Shown in pieces: positions 1 to 7,659 of a stretch of DNA of 43,720 nt. Numbering within the stretch: the stretch's first letter is position 1; each line of letters starts with the position of its first letter. This stretch comes from Ciceribacter sp. T2.26MG-112.2 (lineage in GTDB: Bacteria > Pseudomonadota > Alphaproteobacteria > Rhizobiales > Rhizobiaceae). The stretch spans positions 1 to 43,720 of the forward strand of contig NZ_UEYQ01000028.1 in the NCBI RefSeq assembly GCF_900492205.1, read 5' to 3'. Position numbers and translations under genes: made by a program. Below the pieces are notes generated by a model. That model searched no databases. It saw only the letters and a program-made list of their open reading frames with translations, and was not told the origin of the DNA.

Positions 1-20
1 GTAACCGGTGTTCTACCCCC
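1..20 (+). repeat. IS66 left terminal inverted repeat (IRL)
   Basis: It starts with GTAACCGGTGTT. It matches the reverse complement of 2960-2979 at 13 of 20 positions, and at 10 of the outer 12. The start coincides with the first base of the window. Confidence 0.65.
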
Positions 21-84
21 ACATTGTCTGCAGGCTTCTGATTTGTGATCGACATTCCATGGATGAGCGACAAGGAGTTTCTCC

Positions 85-474
85 ATGGAGTCTACGTTGG
101 AGGTTTTCACAACGGCGCGGAGCAGGCGTGAGACGCATCGCCAGTGGCCTGATGAGGTCAAGGCGCGGATCGTGTCGGAGAGTTTGCGCCCGGGCGCGAC
201 AGTAAATGAAGTAGCGGGACGCTACGGGCTGAAGGCCAACCACCTGTCATCGTGGAGAACCCTTGCGCGGCAGGGCAAGCTGGTGTTGCCAGAGCCGGAA
301 GACGCAGTCGAGTTTGCGGCCATCGTTGTTGATGCTCCAGCGCCGGAGCCGCAGACCGTCAAGGTCGCTTCCCGCGCCGAGATTGTCGTGGGTCCAGTTA
401 CGATCCGTCTTGAGGAAGGCGCGTCGGCGTCCCGGATCGCGGCTATCGCCCGCGCCTTGGCGGCAGCGACATGA
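85..474 (+). CDS. tnpA: IS66 family accessory protein TnpA
   Basis: A 129-residue protein of the IS66 TnpA (IS3 OrfA-like, helix-turn-helix) family, thought to bind DNA and help transposition. The N-terminal half contains the pattern RRxxxxxWPDEVKARIVSES followed by GATVNEVAGRYGLKANHLSSW, the recognisable HTH of this family. The C-terminal half is Ala/Val-rich and less conserved. The start is supported by AAGGAG about 9 bases upstream of ATG. Its stop overlaps the tnpB start (ATGA), which implies coupled translation. Confidence 0.9.
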   Translation: MESTLEVFTTARSRRETHRQWPDEVKARIVSESLRPGATVNEVAGRYGLKANHLSSWRTLARQGKLVLPEPEDAVEFAAIVVDAPAPEPQTVKVASRAEIVVGPVTIRLEEGASASRIAAIARALAAAT

Positions 475-824
475 TCTTTCCGTCGAACCGCGTACGGATC
501 ATGGTGGCGACCAAACCTGTCGACTTCCGCAAGGGTCATGACGGCTTGGCGGCCTTGGTAAAAAACGAGTTGCATAAGGACCCGTTTACGGGAACGGTCT
601 TTGTCTTCCGGTCGCGCAAGGCGGACCGGTTGAAGCTGATCTACTGGGATGGCTCCGGAATCGTCATGGCCTACAAACGGCTTGAAGAGCACACATTCAC
701 TTGGCCTGGCATCAAGGATGGCTTGATGACACTCACACATGCTCAGTTCGAAGCCCTATTTGCGGGCCTCGACTGGCGGCGGGTTCATGCCGTCCAGACG
801 AGAGCGCCGGTGGCCGTCGAATAG
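471..824 (+). CDS. tnpB: IS66 family accessory protein TnpB
   Basis: A 117-residue protein of the IS66 TnpB (Orf2) family, required with TnpA and TnpC for transposition of canonical IS66 elements. Signature stretches seen are RIMVATKPVDFRKGHDGL near the N-terminus, then DPFTGTVFVFRSRKADRLKL and a central YWDGSGIVMAYKRLE block. The length is normal for the family. It overlaps tnpA by 4 nt and lies 69 nt ahead of tnpC. Confidence 0.93.
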   Translation: MIFPSNRVRIMVATKPVDFRKGHDGLAALVKNELHKDPFTGTVFVFRSRKADRLKLIYWDGSGIVMAYKRLEEHTFTWPGIKDGLMTLTHAQFEALFAGLDWRRVHAVQTRAPVAVE

Positions 825-893
825 CTGCGGCACGATGACTCAGCACCGCAAATTCCGAGGGCAAATCGGCTGCGGATTTGGTAGCTTCCGACC

Positions 894-2495
894 ATGCTTG
901 ATGCCGCCGACCTTCCCGACGATATTGCCGCCCTGAAGGCGATGCTGATCGCGGCGCGGCTAAGCGAGGCGGCCAAGGACGTCGCGATAGCCAGCAAGGA
1001 CGAACATATCGCTCGCAAGGATGAGCGGATCGAACGACTTGAGAAGCTGGTCGCAGCGTTCAAACAGGCAGCCTTCGGACGCAAATCCGAGAAGAGCGAT
1101 CCTGACCAATTCGACCTGGCGCTGGAAGACCTGGAGACGGCCATGGCTGTCATCCATGCCGAGGATGAGGCGGACGCTCCTGCGGCAAATAGGATTGCCA
1201 AGCCACGTGCGATCAATCGCGGCTCGCTTCCGAAGCATCTTCCCCGTGTGGAGGAGGTGATCGAGCCGGAAAGCCTGATCTGCGCCTGCGGCGCTTGCCT
1301 GCATTGCATTGGCGAGGATGTCTCCGAACGGCTGGACGTGATCCCAGCACAGTTCCGCGTGATCGTCACTCGTCGCCCCAAATATGCGTGCCGCGCCTGC
1401 ACCGACGGCGTCGTCCAGGCCCCAGCTCCAGCACGGCTGATCCAGGCAGGACTGCCGACGGAAGCGACTGTCGCCCATGTACTGGTTTCCAAATACGCCG
1501 ATCATCTACCGCTTTATCGTCAGGCCCAGATCATGAGCCGCCACGGCGTTTATCTCGACCGTTCTACGCTGGCTGACTGGGTTGGTCGGGCAGCATTCGA
1601 ATTGCGTCCCGTCTTCGATGCACTGATTGCCGACCTGAAGCGCTCGACCAAGCTGTTCATGGACGAGACCCGTGCGCCGGTTCTCGATCCCGGCTCGCGC
1701 AAAACCAAGACCGGATACTTCTGGGCGCTAGCACGAGATGATCGCCCATGGGGTGGCGGCGCTCCGCCGGGTGTCGCCTTTACCTATGCGCCCGGTCGAG
1801 GAGGAGTGCATGCTGAACGGATATTGCAGGGCTTCTCGGGCATTCTGCAGGTCGATGGGTATGCCGGATACAACAGGCTGATCGCGCCGGAACGCGTTGG
1901 TCCGGACATTCAGCTTGCCTATTGCTGGGCGCATGCCCGTCGCAAGCTGGTGGAGATCACTCGCAACGGCTCAGCGCCCATTGCCGAGGAAGGCGTCAAG
2001 CGGATCGGCGAGCTGTATCGCATCGAAGCCGAACTTCGGGGCCTTGGTCCAGAGGCTCGCCTTGCAGGTCGGTTAGAGCGGTCAGCGCCAATGGTCGTCG
2101 ACATGCATACTTGGCTCGTCCATAACCGCGCACGCGTGGCAACGAAGTCGCCGCTCGGCGAGGCTTTGGCCTACATCGCCAAATACTGGGACGGCCTGAA
2201 GCTCTTCCTGACCGACGGGCGCATTGAGATCGACAATAACAGCGTCGAGCGGACCATCCGGCCGATTGCCCTTAATCGGAAGAACGCACTCTTTGCGGGA
2301 CATGACGCTGGGGCAGAGAACTGGGCGACACTCGCCTCGTTGATTGAGACCTGCAAGCTCAATGCCGTCGATCCGCAGGGCTACCTGACCACGACGCTCA
2401 CCGCCATCGTAAACGGCCACAAGCAGAGCCGGATCGGGGAACTCCTGCCTTGGAACCACAAAAACAGCACGGCGGTAAACACTGCCGCTCACTGA
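894..2495 (+). CDS. tnpC: IS66 family transposase TnpC (DDE)
   Basis: A 533-residue IS66 transposase. In order it shows an N-terminal coiled coil (about residues 15-65), a zinc-finger-like segment around ICACGACLHCIGED, and the catalytic DDE core. The core contains KLFMDETRAPVLDPG (first Asp), DGYAGYNRL with AYCWAHARRKL, and the C-terminal EIDNNSVERTIRPIALNRKN block containing the Glu. The length is full for the family and I see no frameshift. With intact tnpA and tnpB and both ends, the element looks potentially active. Confidence 0.95.
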   Translation: MLDAADLPDDIAALKAMLIAARLSEAAKDVAIASKDEHIARKDERIERLEKLVAAFKQAAFGRKSEKSDPDQFDLALEDLETAMAVIHAEDEADAPAANRIAKPRAINRGSLPKHLPRVEEVIEPESLICACGACLHCIGEDVSERLDVIPAQFRVIVTRRPKYACRACTDGVVQAPAPARLIQAGLPTEATVAHVLVSKYADHLPLYRQAQIMSRHGVYLDRSTLADWVGRAAFELRPVFDALIADLKRSTKLFMDETRAPVLDPGSRKTKTGYFWALARDDRPWGGGAPPGVAFTYAPGRGGVHAERILQGFSGILQVDGYAGYNRLIAPERVGPDIQLAYCWAHARRKLVEITRNGSAPIAEEGVKRIGELYRIEAELRGLGPEARLAGRLERSAPMVVDMHTWLVHNRARVATKSPLGEALAYIAKYWDGLKLFLTDGRIEIDNNSVERTIRPIALNRKNALFAGHDAGAENWATLASLIETCKLNAVDPQGYLTTTLTAIVNGHKQSRIGELLPWNHKNSTAVNTAAH

Positions 2496-2578
2496 AAGCG
2501 GACGGACAATCTTAATTTTCCCCTTCACCTGTCACTAACCGGCCGATGTCATATTGCTCAGGCTTCGGAGGGCAATGC

Positions 2579-2824
2579 ATGTTGCGAACGGTCGTGAACG
2601 TTATCATCGAGATGATGTATTTGTTCGCCTACAACAGTGTCGCTGGCCCGCGTGCTTTTCTACTGTGGGTCGGCCTCGCAGGGATTATCGGATCATTGCT
2701 ATCTGCAGCGCTGGCTACGGTGCCTGTTTACACGGTTATTCTCGTGGTTCTGGCGGACCACTGTTTTGCGTCCATGGATTATCCTACGACGGCTCCTCCG
2801 CAAGCCTCCAAGAAGCTCATATGA
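2579..2824 (+). CDS. Small membrane protein, IS66 passenger
   Basis: An 81-residue ORF inside the IS66 right arm. The ATG at 2579 is preceded by GGAGGG with 6-nt spacing, which is better than the in-frame ATG at 2546. Two hydrophobic segments are visible: about residues 5-38 (including AFLLWVGLAGIIGSLLSAAL) and about 40-56 (VPVYTVILVVLADHC). The tail is short and polar (PTTAPPQASKKLI). I do not recognise the family. Because it lies between tnpC and the right inverted repeat it would move with the element. It could also be non-coding; the ribosome-binding site and hydrophobic pattern favour a real gene. Confidence 0.45.
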   Translation: MLRTVVNVIIEMMYLFAYNSVAGPRAFLLWVGLAGIIGSLLSAALATVPVYTVILVVLADHCFASMDYPTTAPPQASKKLI

Positions 2825-2870
2825 GATCGGCTCGGCTCTCGTATCGCCCAGAGACAGCTAAACTGTCTTC

Positions 2871-2898
2871 AAGCCCAAGCCCAAGCCCAAGCCCAAGC
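2871..2898 (+). repeat. Hexanucleotide tandem repeat (AAGCCC)n
   Basis: Four perfect copies of AAGCCC followed by a partial fifth copy, inside the right arm of the IS66 element and downstream of the passenger ORF. It is a simple repeat, probably from slippage; no function is visible. Confidence 0.8.
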
Positions 2899-2959
2899 AC
2901 ATTGTCACTTGTCGAGCATTGACGGTCTTGCAAATGCCTCACCAGGCATCAGTCAAGGT

Positions 2960-2979
2960 GCGAGGCAAACAGCGCTTAC
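2960..2979 (-). repeat. IS66 right terminal inverted repeat (IRR)
   Basis: It ends in AACAGCGCTTAC. Read on the minus strand it begins GTAAGCGCTGTT, the typical IS66 terminus, and mirrors the sequence at position 1. It sets the right boundary of the element about 480 bp beyond tnpC. Confidence 0.65.
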
Positions 2980-2991
2980 GTTTGTCCCTAC

Positions 2992-3252
2992 GTGGCGATG
3001 CGTCCAGGTGTTCAAGAAGGGTACCTGCTGGGGGAATACCCTGAGATTGATGCGATGGAAACTAAGAGCTTAATTCCGTACGAGGAAACGGACTTCAGCC
3101 TCAGACTAATCTCCAAGATCAAGTTCAGACCACGGGATTTCTGGCTCCGGAGCGGCATCTCAGAAAACGCCCATGAGCATCTCTATCCGGTAGAAGACGA
3201 GGGGTTCGGTCGAATGATTGATGAGTTGAAAGACCAACTCGGCCATCGGTAA
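2992..3252 (+). CDS. Hypothetical protein, possibly 5'-truncated by IS66
   Basis: An 86-residue ORF starting with GTG only 12 nt from the IS66 end, without a convincing ribosome-binding site. The reading frame stays open back into the IS element (to about 2923). The true N-terminus may therefore have been cut off by the insertion, or translation may begin at an internal ATG (2998 or 3055). The protein is polar, with FSLRLISKIKFRPRDFWLR in the middle and an acidic C-terminus. The family is not recognised. It lies 77 nt ahead of the Lit-like protease gene and could have been its operon partner. Confidence 0.4.
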   Translation: MAMRPGVQEGYLLGEYPEIDAMETKSLIPYEETDFSLRLISKIKFRPRDFWLRSGISENAHEHLYPVEDEGFGRMIDELKDQLGHR

Positions 3253-3329
3253 GATCTCTGTCAAGAGTGCAATTGGTTATGAGTGGTTGTGCCCGCAAAT
3301 ACACACCGCAGAAGATCGAGTAGGGCAAT

Positions 3330-4241
3330 ATGGACGTTTCTGAAGCTGTGGACCGGCTTTTCTCCGGCGTCGTCCCGGAAAGGATTGATGAACTAAGCGC
3401 ACTATGGGGCGCGCAGCAGGACCGGGTTCGGTTGCTCGACACTCCCCGTTTCCTTCTTCAGCAGAGGTGGGGAACAATCCAAGTCAGCGAACTTGCTCTG
3501 CGACAACTATGGCTTGCTGGATATGCTGCGTGGAGGGCGATCGAAGCCTACAACATACCACTTGCAGTCTTCCCTTTGGCGGATTTCGCTCCAGATCAAT
3601 GGAGCCAATCACCTGCCCAGGCCGAGAAGGAGGCCGCCTTCGAGCGCTTGTTCGACAAGATCATCGAGATCGGAGATCACGGCGTCGAAGGATTCGATTG
3701 GCCAGAAGATGTGCCTTACCCTCGCGAGGGTCTGGAGATTTCGGATCCGGAGAAGAAGGGAACATTCGATCTCGTATGCATGGCGGGCGCTTACGTTTTT
3801 GCGCACGAAATTCGCCACGGCCTTTTCGAGCATGCTGGGGATACCCCTGCCGATGAGATGGGCGAAGAGCGTGCCTGCGATGAATGGGCGCTTTCTTTGA
3901 TGCTTGACCAAGTCGCATCATATGCCGTCGCCAGCGGCTGGGCACCCGAGCTTGTCCGAAGCAAACGGCTCATGGGAATCATCATTGCGCAGCTCACGAT
4001 TACCACGCTCACACCACGCGAGAATTGGGATAATTCAGCAGATCACCCGCCAGTCAGTGAACGAATGCATACGGTGCTTTCTGCAGCAACTGAGCCCAGT
4101 CCAGATTGGTTTTGGATAACGGTAACTTCTATGCTGTTGGCATTCGCTCGACGGGCAGGGGTGAAGATCGACTACATACCGTCGGTGAAGAGCTTCCGCG
4201 ACTTCGCATTTCACATTTGTGATCAACTGAAATCCAGCTAG
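3330..4241 (+). CDS. Lit-like (peptidase U49) HExxH metalloprotease, putative phage exclusion
   Basis: A 303-residue protein with a zinc-protease motif HEIRH at residues 159-163. It is followed by an acidic, Cys-containing stretch (PADEMGEERACDEWA, about 173-187) that would supply the third ligand. This arrangement, with the motif at the end of a hydrophobic helix (MAGAYVFAHEIRHGLF), is what I know from the Lit/peptidase U49 family. E. coli Lit cleaves EF-Tu when triggered by the phage T4 Gol peptide and aborts infection. No signal peptide or membrane segment is seen, so it should be cytoplasmic. The substrate here is unknown. Family assignment rests on motif and context, not on a search. Confidence 0.65.
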   Translation: MDVSEAVDRLFSGVVPERIDELSALWGAQQDRVRLLDTPRFLLQQRWGTIQVSELALRQLWLAGYAAWRAIEAYNIPLAVFPLADFAPDQWSQSPAQAEKEAAFERLFDKIIEIGDHGVEGFDWPEDVPYPREGLEISDPEKKGTFDLVCMAGAYVFAHEIRHGLFEHAGDTPADEMGEERACDEWALSLMLDQVASYAVASGWAPELVRSKRLMGIIIAQLTITTLTPRENWDNSADHPPVSERMHTVLSAATEPSPDWFWITVTSMLLAFARRAGVKIDYIPSVKSFRDFAFHICDQLKSS

Positions 4242-4338
4242 GTAACGACCGCAGGCATCGCAGCAACGGAGCGTGGGGGACGATGTAGCTCATTTGAACG
4301 CGCCCGGGTTGGTGCTGTCTACTCAGGTCGCTGGCAGC

Positions 4339-4515
4339 TTAAAAAACGTGGGATCCCAACCAGGAGCCGCGCTGGAAGCCGCACATCAGGTTCCAGGCCT
4401 CCTCGTCGCTGAACCCCATCTGGACGATCTCCGCCATGTACTGATCCGCCCGCGCCCGAAGTTCTCCCGGTTCTACGGCTGCGTCCGGCAGCGACGGCTC
4501 GTCACTGATTGGCGA
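4339..4515 (-). other. Open frame continuing directly after the tniQ stop
   Basis: After the TGA that ends tniQ the same frame stays open for 58 more codons to a TAA at 4339-4341. The predicted peptide looks protein-like (RADQYMAEIVQMGFSDEEAW, then CGFQRGSWLGSHVF). The only ATG in it (4437) would give 32 residues with no clear ribosome-binding site. It may be a separate small gene whose 5' part has been lost, or a former C-terminal extension of TniQ cut off by a nonsense codon. Another frame just before it encodes MFGYRNYHDLIANQ, which would join to this frame by a one-base shift. The rest of 4242-4515 shows nothing recognisable. Confidence 0.3.
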
Positions 4516-6510
4516 TCAGGTCGTGGTAGTTCCGGTATCCGAACATTCGTGCGCACAGCTAGAGGCACTGCGCCTGCTTCGCTTCCCCTCCGGTTTGCGT
4601 CCGCGGGCTCGAGGCCGTTCGGCTTCACCACTTCGCTCTCGGCCCAACGTCGGGTTCGCGGATCTGTCAGACGAATCCGCAGTCATCCATCCACTCACGT
4701 CCTCCCTAAGATAGAAGGTCGAACCCACTTCCGCATTCGTGATGGCCTGTGCGACCCCAGCCTCCCGCAACCTCGTCTTGAGCTTCATGATCTGGACACC
4801 GGAATGGTTGGCCAGCCAGTACAGCGAGATGTATCTCTTCTTGAAGGCCTGGATCTCTTCCGGAGCGATGACGGTGCGGAGCCGGGACGGAGCGCGTCCA
4901 GTCACTTCCCTCGCCTTGATGTGGCCTGTGCGGATCAGCGCCATCAGGACCAGCTCGCTAACTCCGATCGACCTTGAAGCCGCCCTCGAGCTTATACCGC
5001 CGTGATCCGAGAGCTTGATCTTCTTGCGGACCTCGCGCAGGTCCAGGCGCAGGGAGGCCAGACCCCGTGCTCCGGGATCGACGGCTACGCGCTCGAGCGC
5101 GCCTTCGAGGAGAAGACGGTAGACGGTCTCCAGGCTGCACAGCGAGCGTTTCGCAATCTTGGGAATCCGGAGCATCGATCCCGATCCGTCGAAGGGGATG
5201 GTGGCCTTTCCGAGGCAGGTCGAGACGAAGCCCTCGACCGTCTCCCGGTCGAACACGGGCAGTGTCTGGGTTTCCGGGGTCCATGGAATGAACGGTTTCA
5301 GGTACCCCGACGACAGGATCGCGTCGAACTCGTGACGCGGAATGTTCAGTAGGCTGGCCGTCTCGCTTGCGCCCGTTGCCGTGATGATCCTGGCGATGAA
5401 GGCCTCCATGACCTCAGCGTCGACTAGAATGCTGTTCGGGCTGCGGTCGAAGTCCGCCTTCGCGATGAGCCTCCTGGCAAGAAGGAGCTTCTTGAGCCGG
5501 ATGAAATGCAGGCCCGAAGCCACCATTGCCGAATTCACGGAGTGCCAGCGCCTGCGATCGATCGGCCCGAACATCTTCGCGCCCGGACCAAGCGGGGTAT
5601 GGTCGATCGCGGTGTCCTTCATGATCCTCCGGATTTCGTCGTAGTTCGGGTCGGACGTCCCATGGGCAAGCAGCTCGTAGAGCCTTCCATACAGCCTGGC
5701 TCCACCGAGTTCGCCGCCTGCGGAAAGCGCCTGTTCGTGATGTGATACCAGGAACGCGACAAAGGAGTGCTGCCCGGCGGCAAGCACCTCGAAACCGATC
5801 TCGGCCGCCTCCACGGCCTGACGGACGTCGAGCGACTCGAACCAGAAATCGCGGCCGTGAAGGATCATGCCGCCGATGACCTCCGGAAGACGCAGCGCCA
5901 CCTGCAGGGGAAGGGAGTCCAGCCATGTCTCAGGCGGGCGCCGAACGCAGATCCGGTTGGTCAGGTACTCCTCGTAACGGCTCCGAGGCGCATATCCCTC
6001 GAAGGAGATGGGATCCGACGCACCGACTTCGCGGACCATGGCGACGAAATCGTTCATGATGGCGGTACGGGCACGGACCCTTCCTTCCGTCAGGAAGACA
6101 CGGTGTCGCTGACAGGTTCGGACACTGCTCAGTATCCAGGCCATGCGGCCGTAGATCCGCGTCTCGACGGCCCCGTACCTATCCGCCCGGTCCTCGTCGA
6201 GGCAATGGGGACAGTAGCGCACCCGGGTGCGGATGAACTCGAACTTCGAAAGACTATCGCGGCCCAGCCAGATCCTCCCGTCGTCCTTCACGAGCGCGCG
6301 GGAACGGAGATGCTCCGGATCGTGCCCGGTGAGGTAGGCGAACTCGGTAATTGCCTGCTCGTCGCCATCGATGATGCCCTGAAAGCGAAAGCCCATGTGG
6401 AGACAGAAGGATTTCGCGGTCTGGATGCCGTGCGCCGCCGCGGTACGGGAGCAGAAGCTAGCCAGCGTTTCGTCATCATGAAAGGGGACCGTGGTTGCGA
6501 GTCTGGTCAT
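4516..6510 (-). CDS. tniQ: TniQ/TnsD-like target-site protein
   Basis: A 664-residue TniQ-family protein that would choose the target site and recruit the TnsC ATPase. The N-terminus begins with a TniQ-type block (PFHDDETLASFCSRTAAAHG). A zinc-binding pattern follows: C100-x2-C103 (RYCPHCLDED) and C133-x2-H136 (RTCQRH). The rest is mostly helical with HTH-like segments, and the C-terminus is very basic (GRKPEGKRSRRS). The ATG at 6510 overlaps the tnsC stop (ATGA), so translation is coupled; an upstream in-frame Met lies inside tnsC and is unlikely. The size is nearer to TnsD than to short TniQ. The stop may be premature, since the frame stays open after it. Confidence 0.87.
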   Translation of the reverse strand: MTRLATTVPFHDDETLASFCSRTAAAHGIQTAKSFCLHMGFRFQGIIDGDEQAITEFAYLTGHDPEHLRSRALVKDDGRIWLGRDSLSKFEFIRTRVRYCPHCLDEDRADRYGAVETRIYGRMAWILSSVRTCQRHRVFLTEGRVRARTAIMNDFVAMVREVGASDPISFEGYAPRSRYEEYLTNRICVRRPPETWLDSLPLQVALRLPEVIGGMILHGRDFWFESLDVRQAVEAAEIGFEVLAAGQHSFVAFLVSHHEQALSAGGELGGARLYGRLYELLAHGTSDPNYDEIRRIMKDTAIDHTPLGPGAKMFGPIDRRRWHSVNSAMVASGLHFIRLKKLLLARRLIAKADFDRSPNSILVDAEVMEAFIARIITATGASETASLLNIPRHEFDAILSSGYLKPFIPWTPETQTLPVFDRETVEGFVSTCLGKATIPFDGSGSMLRIPKIAKRSLCSLETVYRLLLEGALERVAVDPGARGLASLRLDLREVRKKIKLSDHGGISSRAASRSIGVSELVLMALIRTGHIKAREVTGRAPSRLRTVIAPEEIQAFKKRYISLYWLANHSGVQIMKLKTRLREAGVAQAITNAEVGSTFYLREDVSGWMTADSSDRSANPTLGRERSGEAERPRARGRKPEGKRSRRSASSCAHECSDTGTTTT

Positions 6511-7580
6511 GCGCGGCGCTCTCCCGCCCGGATGCGCTTGGGCTTCGGTGCGGACGGAGTGTCCTCGTCGCTGTGGTCGACGATCTTGGCAGCCCCCGCT
6601 TCGAGTGCCTGCCATTCGGAGGCCGTGAAGATGTTGCTGGTCGGCGAGCAACCCGACATCTCCCCATAGGCCGCCGCGAAACTTTCGGCTGTAACCGTGG
6701 CGTCCCCCTTGAGCAGTGTGTTCTCGACCGCAAGACGAATAAGCTTGACGATGGAACCGAAGCAGCCGCCGCAGGCATGGATCACGCGTTCGGCGAAGTC
6801 GCCGCCGAGAAAGTCACCGAGCCTGAGCTCGGCATGGCGCGTCACGACCAACTCGATGTAGCTGACGACGTGAGCCGTGTGCTGTGCCGTCAGCGAGCCA
6901 AGCCGCATCATGGTCGAGCGCGTCTCGATCTGCTTGTCGCCTTCACGCAGGCGTTCGAGCGGCGACACCCCGCAGAGGATAAGGCGGATCGGCCAGTCGG
7001 GCATCTGAACCAGGTGTTTGAAGGTGTCGCGCACCTTCTGGATCTCGTAGTCGCTGGTGTTGTTCTTGACCGCATGCTGAGCCTCATCGATTACGATGAA
7101 GAGGACCTTACGGCGTTTGAGCTGTTCACGGAAAAGCGGCCAGATGCGGCTCTCCGTCAGGTTGGCCTTGACAGGGTAGCCCAGCTTCTCAAGTCCGTCG
7201 TAAGCGATGTTGCGCAGCGTGCACGGGGACGGGCCGTCCATCAAAAGCACCGTCATGGCATCGACACCGTCGGAATCGACGTAGGTATCGAAAGCGGGGT
7301 CTGTCGCCAGTACATGTTCGATAAGGCTCGATTTTCCGGAATGGGAGTCACCGATGACGAACAGGATCCGGTGCTGCTTCTCGTCACCGGAATAATGGGC
7401 AACAAGGCTGCGCTTCATGCGGTCGATGCGCTTCTTCAAGGCATCGTCACGGAAGGTGGGGATGTGGTGGGCACTGATCGTGGCCATCCGGTCTGCGATG
7501 TCGAGCTGGCTGTCCGGCATCGACTGACGCACGCGCGAGATGGCTTCGATGGCGCTGGCAGGCAGATTCTTCAGGGGCAT
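6507..7580 (-). CDS. tnsC: TnsC/TniB-like AAA+ ATPase
   Basis: A 357-residue AAA+ regulator of transposition that links target-bound TniQ to the transposase. Walker A is GDSHSGKSS at about residues 77-85. Walker B is VLFIVIDEAQH at about 159-169. Downstream, LILCGVSPLERLREGDKQIE corresponds to the sensor region of TniB/TnsC proteins. There is no membrane segment. It lies 79 nt after tnsB and overlaps tniQ by 4 nt. The basic C-terminal tail (KPKRIRAGERRA) may be an interaction tail. Confidence 0.92.
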   Translation of the reverse strand: MPLKNLPASAIEAISRVRQSMPDSQLDIADRMATISAHHIPTFRDDALKKRIDRMKRSLVAHYSGDEKQHRILFVIGDSHSGKSSLIEHVLATDPAFDTYVDSDGVDAMTVLLMDGPSPCTLRNIAYDGLEKLGYPVKANLTESRIWPLFREQLKRRKVLFIVIDEAQHAVKNNTSDYEIQKVRDTFKHLVQMPDWPIRLILCGVSPLERLREGDKQIETRSTMMRLGSLTAQHTAHVVSYIELVVTRHAELRLGDFLGGDFAERVIHACGGCFGSIVKLIRLAVENTLLKGDATVTAESFAAAYGEMSGCSPTSNIFTASEWQALEAGAAKIVDHSDEDTPSAPKPKRIRAGERRA

Positions 7581-7659
7581 CGTGGTTCCTCTGCGATTTT
7601 ACGAATGAATGGAGGTGAGCCCGGTGCCGACCGCGTGAGCCGCGGCACCGGGCGTAGGA

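Larger units (their letters stand above)
1..2979 (+). mobile_element. IS66-family insertion sequence with passenger ORF
   Basis: The element has the three overlapping or adjacent transposition genes typical of IS66 (tnpA, tnpB, tnpC), all on the plus strand. The window begins with GTAACCGGTGTT. A matching inverted end, reading GTAAGCGCTGTT on the minus strand, finishes at 2979. Ten of the first 12 bases agree, and GTAA with a following CG-rich stretch is the usual IS66 terminus. IS66 elements make 8-bp target duplications; the right flank would be GTTTGTCC, but the left flank lies outside the window. The roughly 480 bp between tnpC and the right end is unusually long and holds a small membrane-protein ORF. 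Both ends are inferred by eye. Confidence 0.85.

Noticed and set aside
4273..4977. A 234-codon plus-strand frame opposite the end of tniQ
   Set aside because: Composition is unnatural and it lies opposite the tniQ coding frame; no ribosome-binding site was seen.
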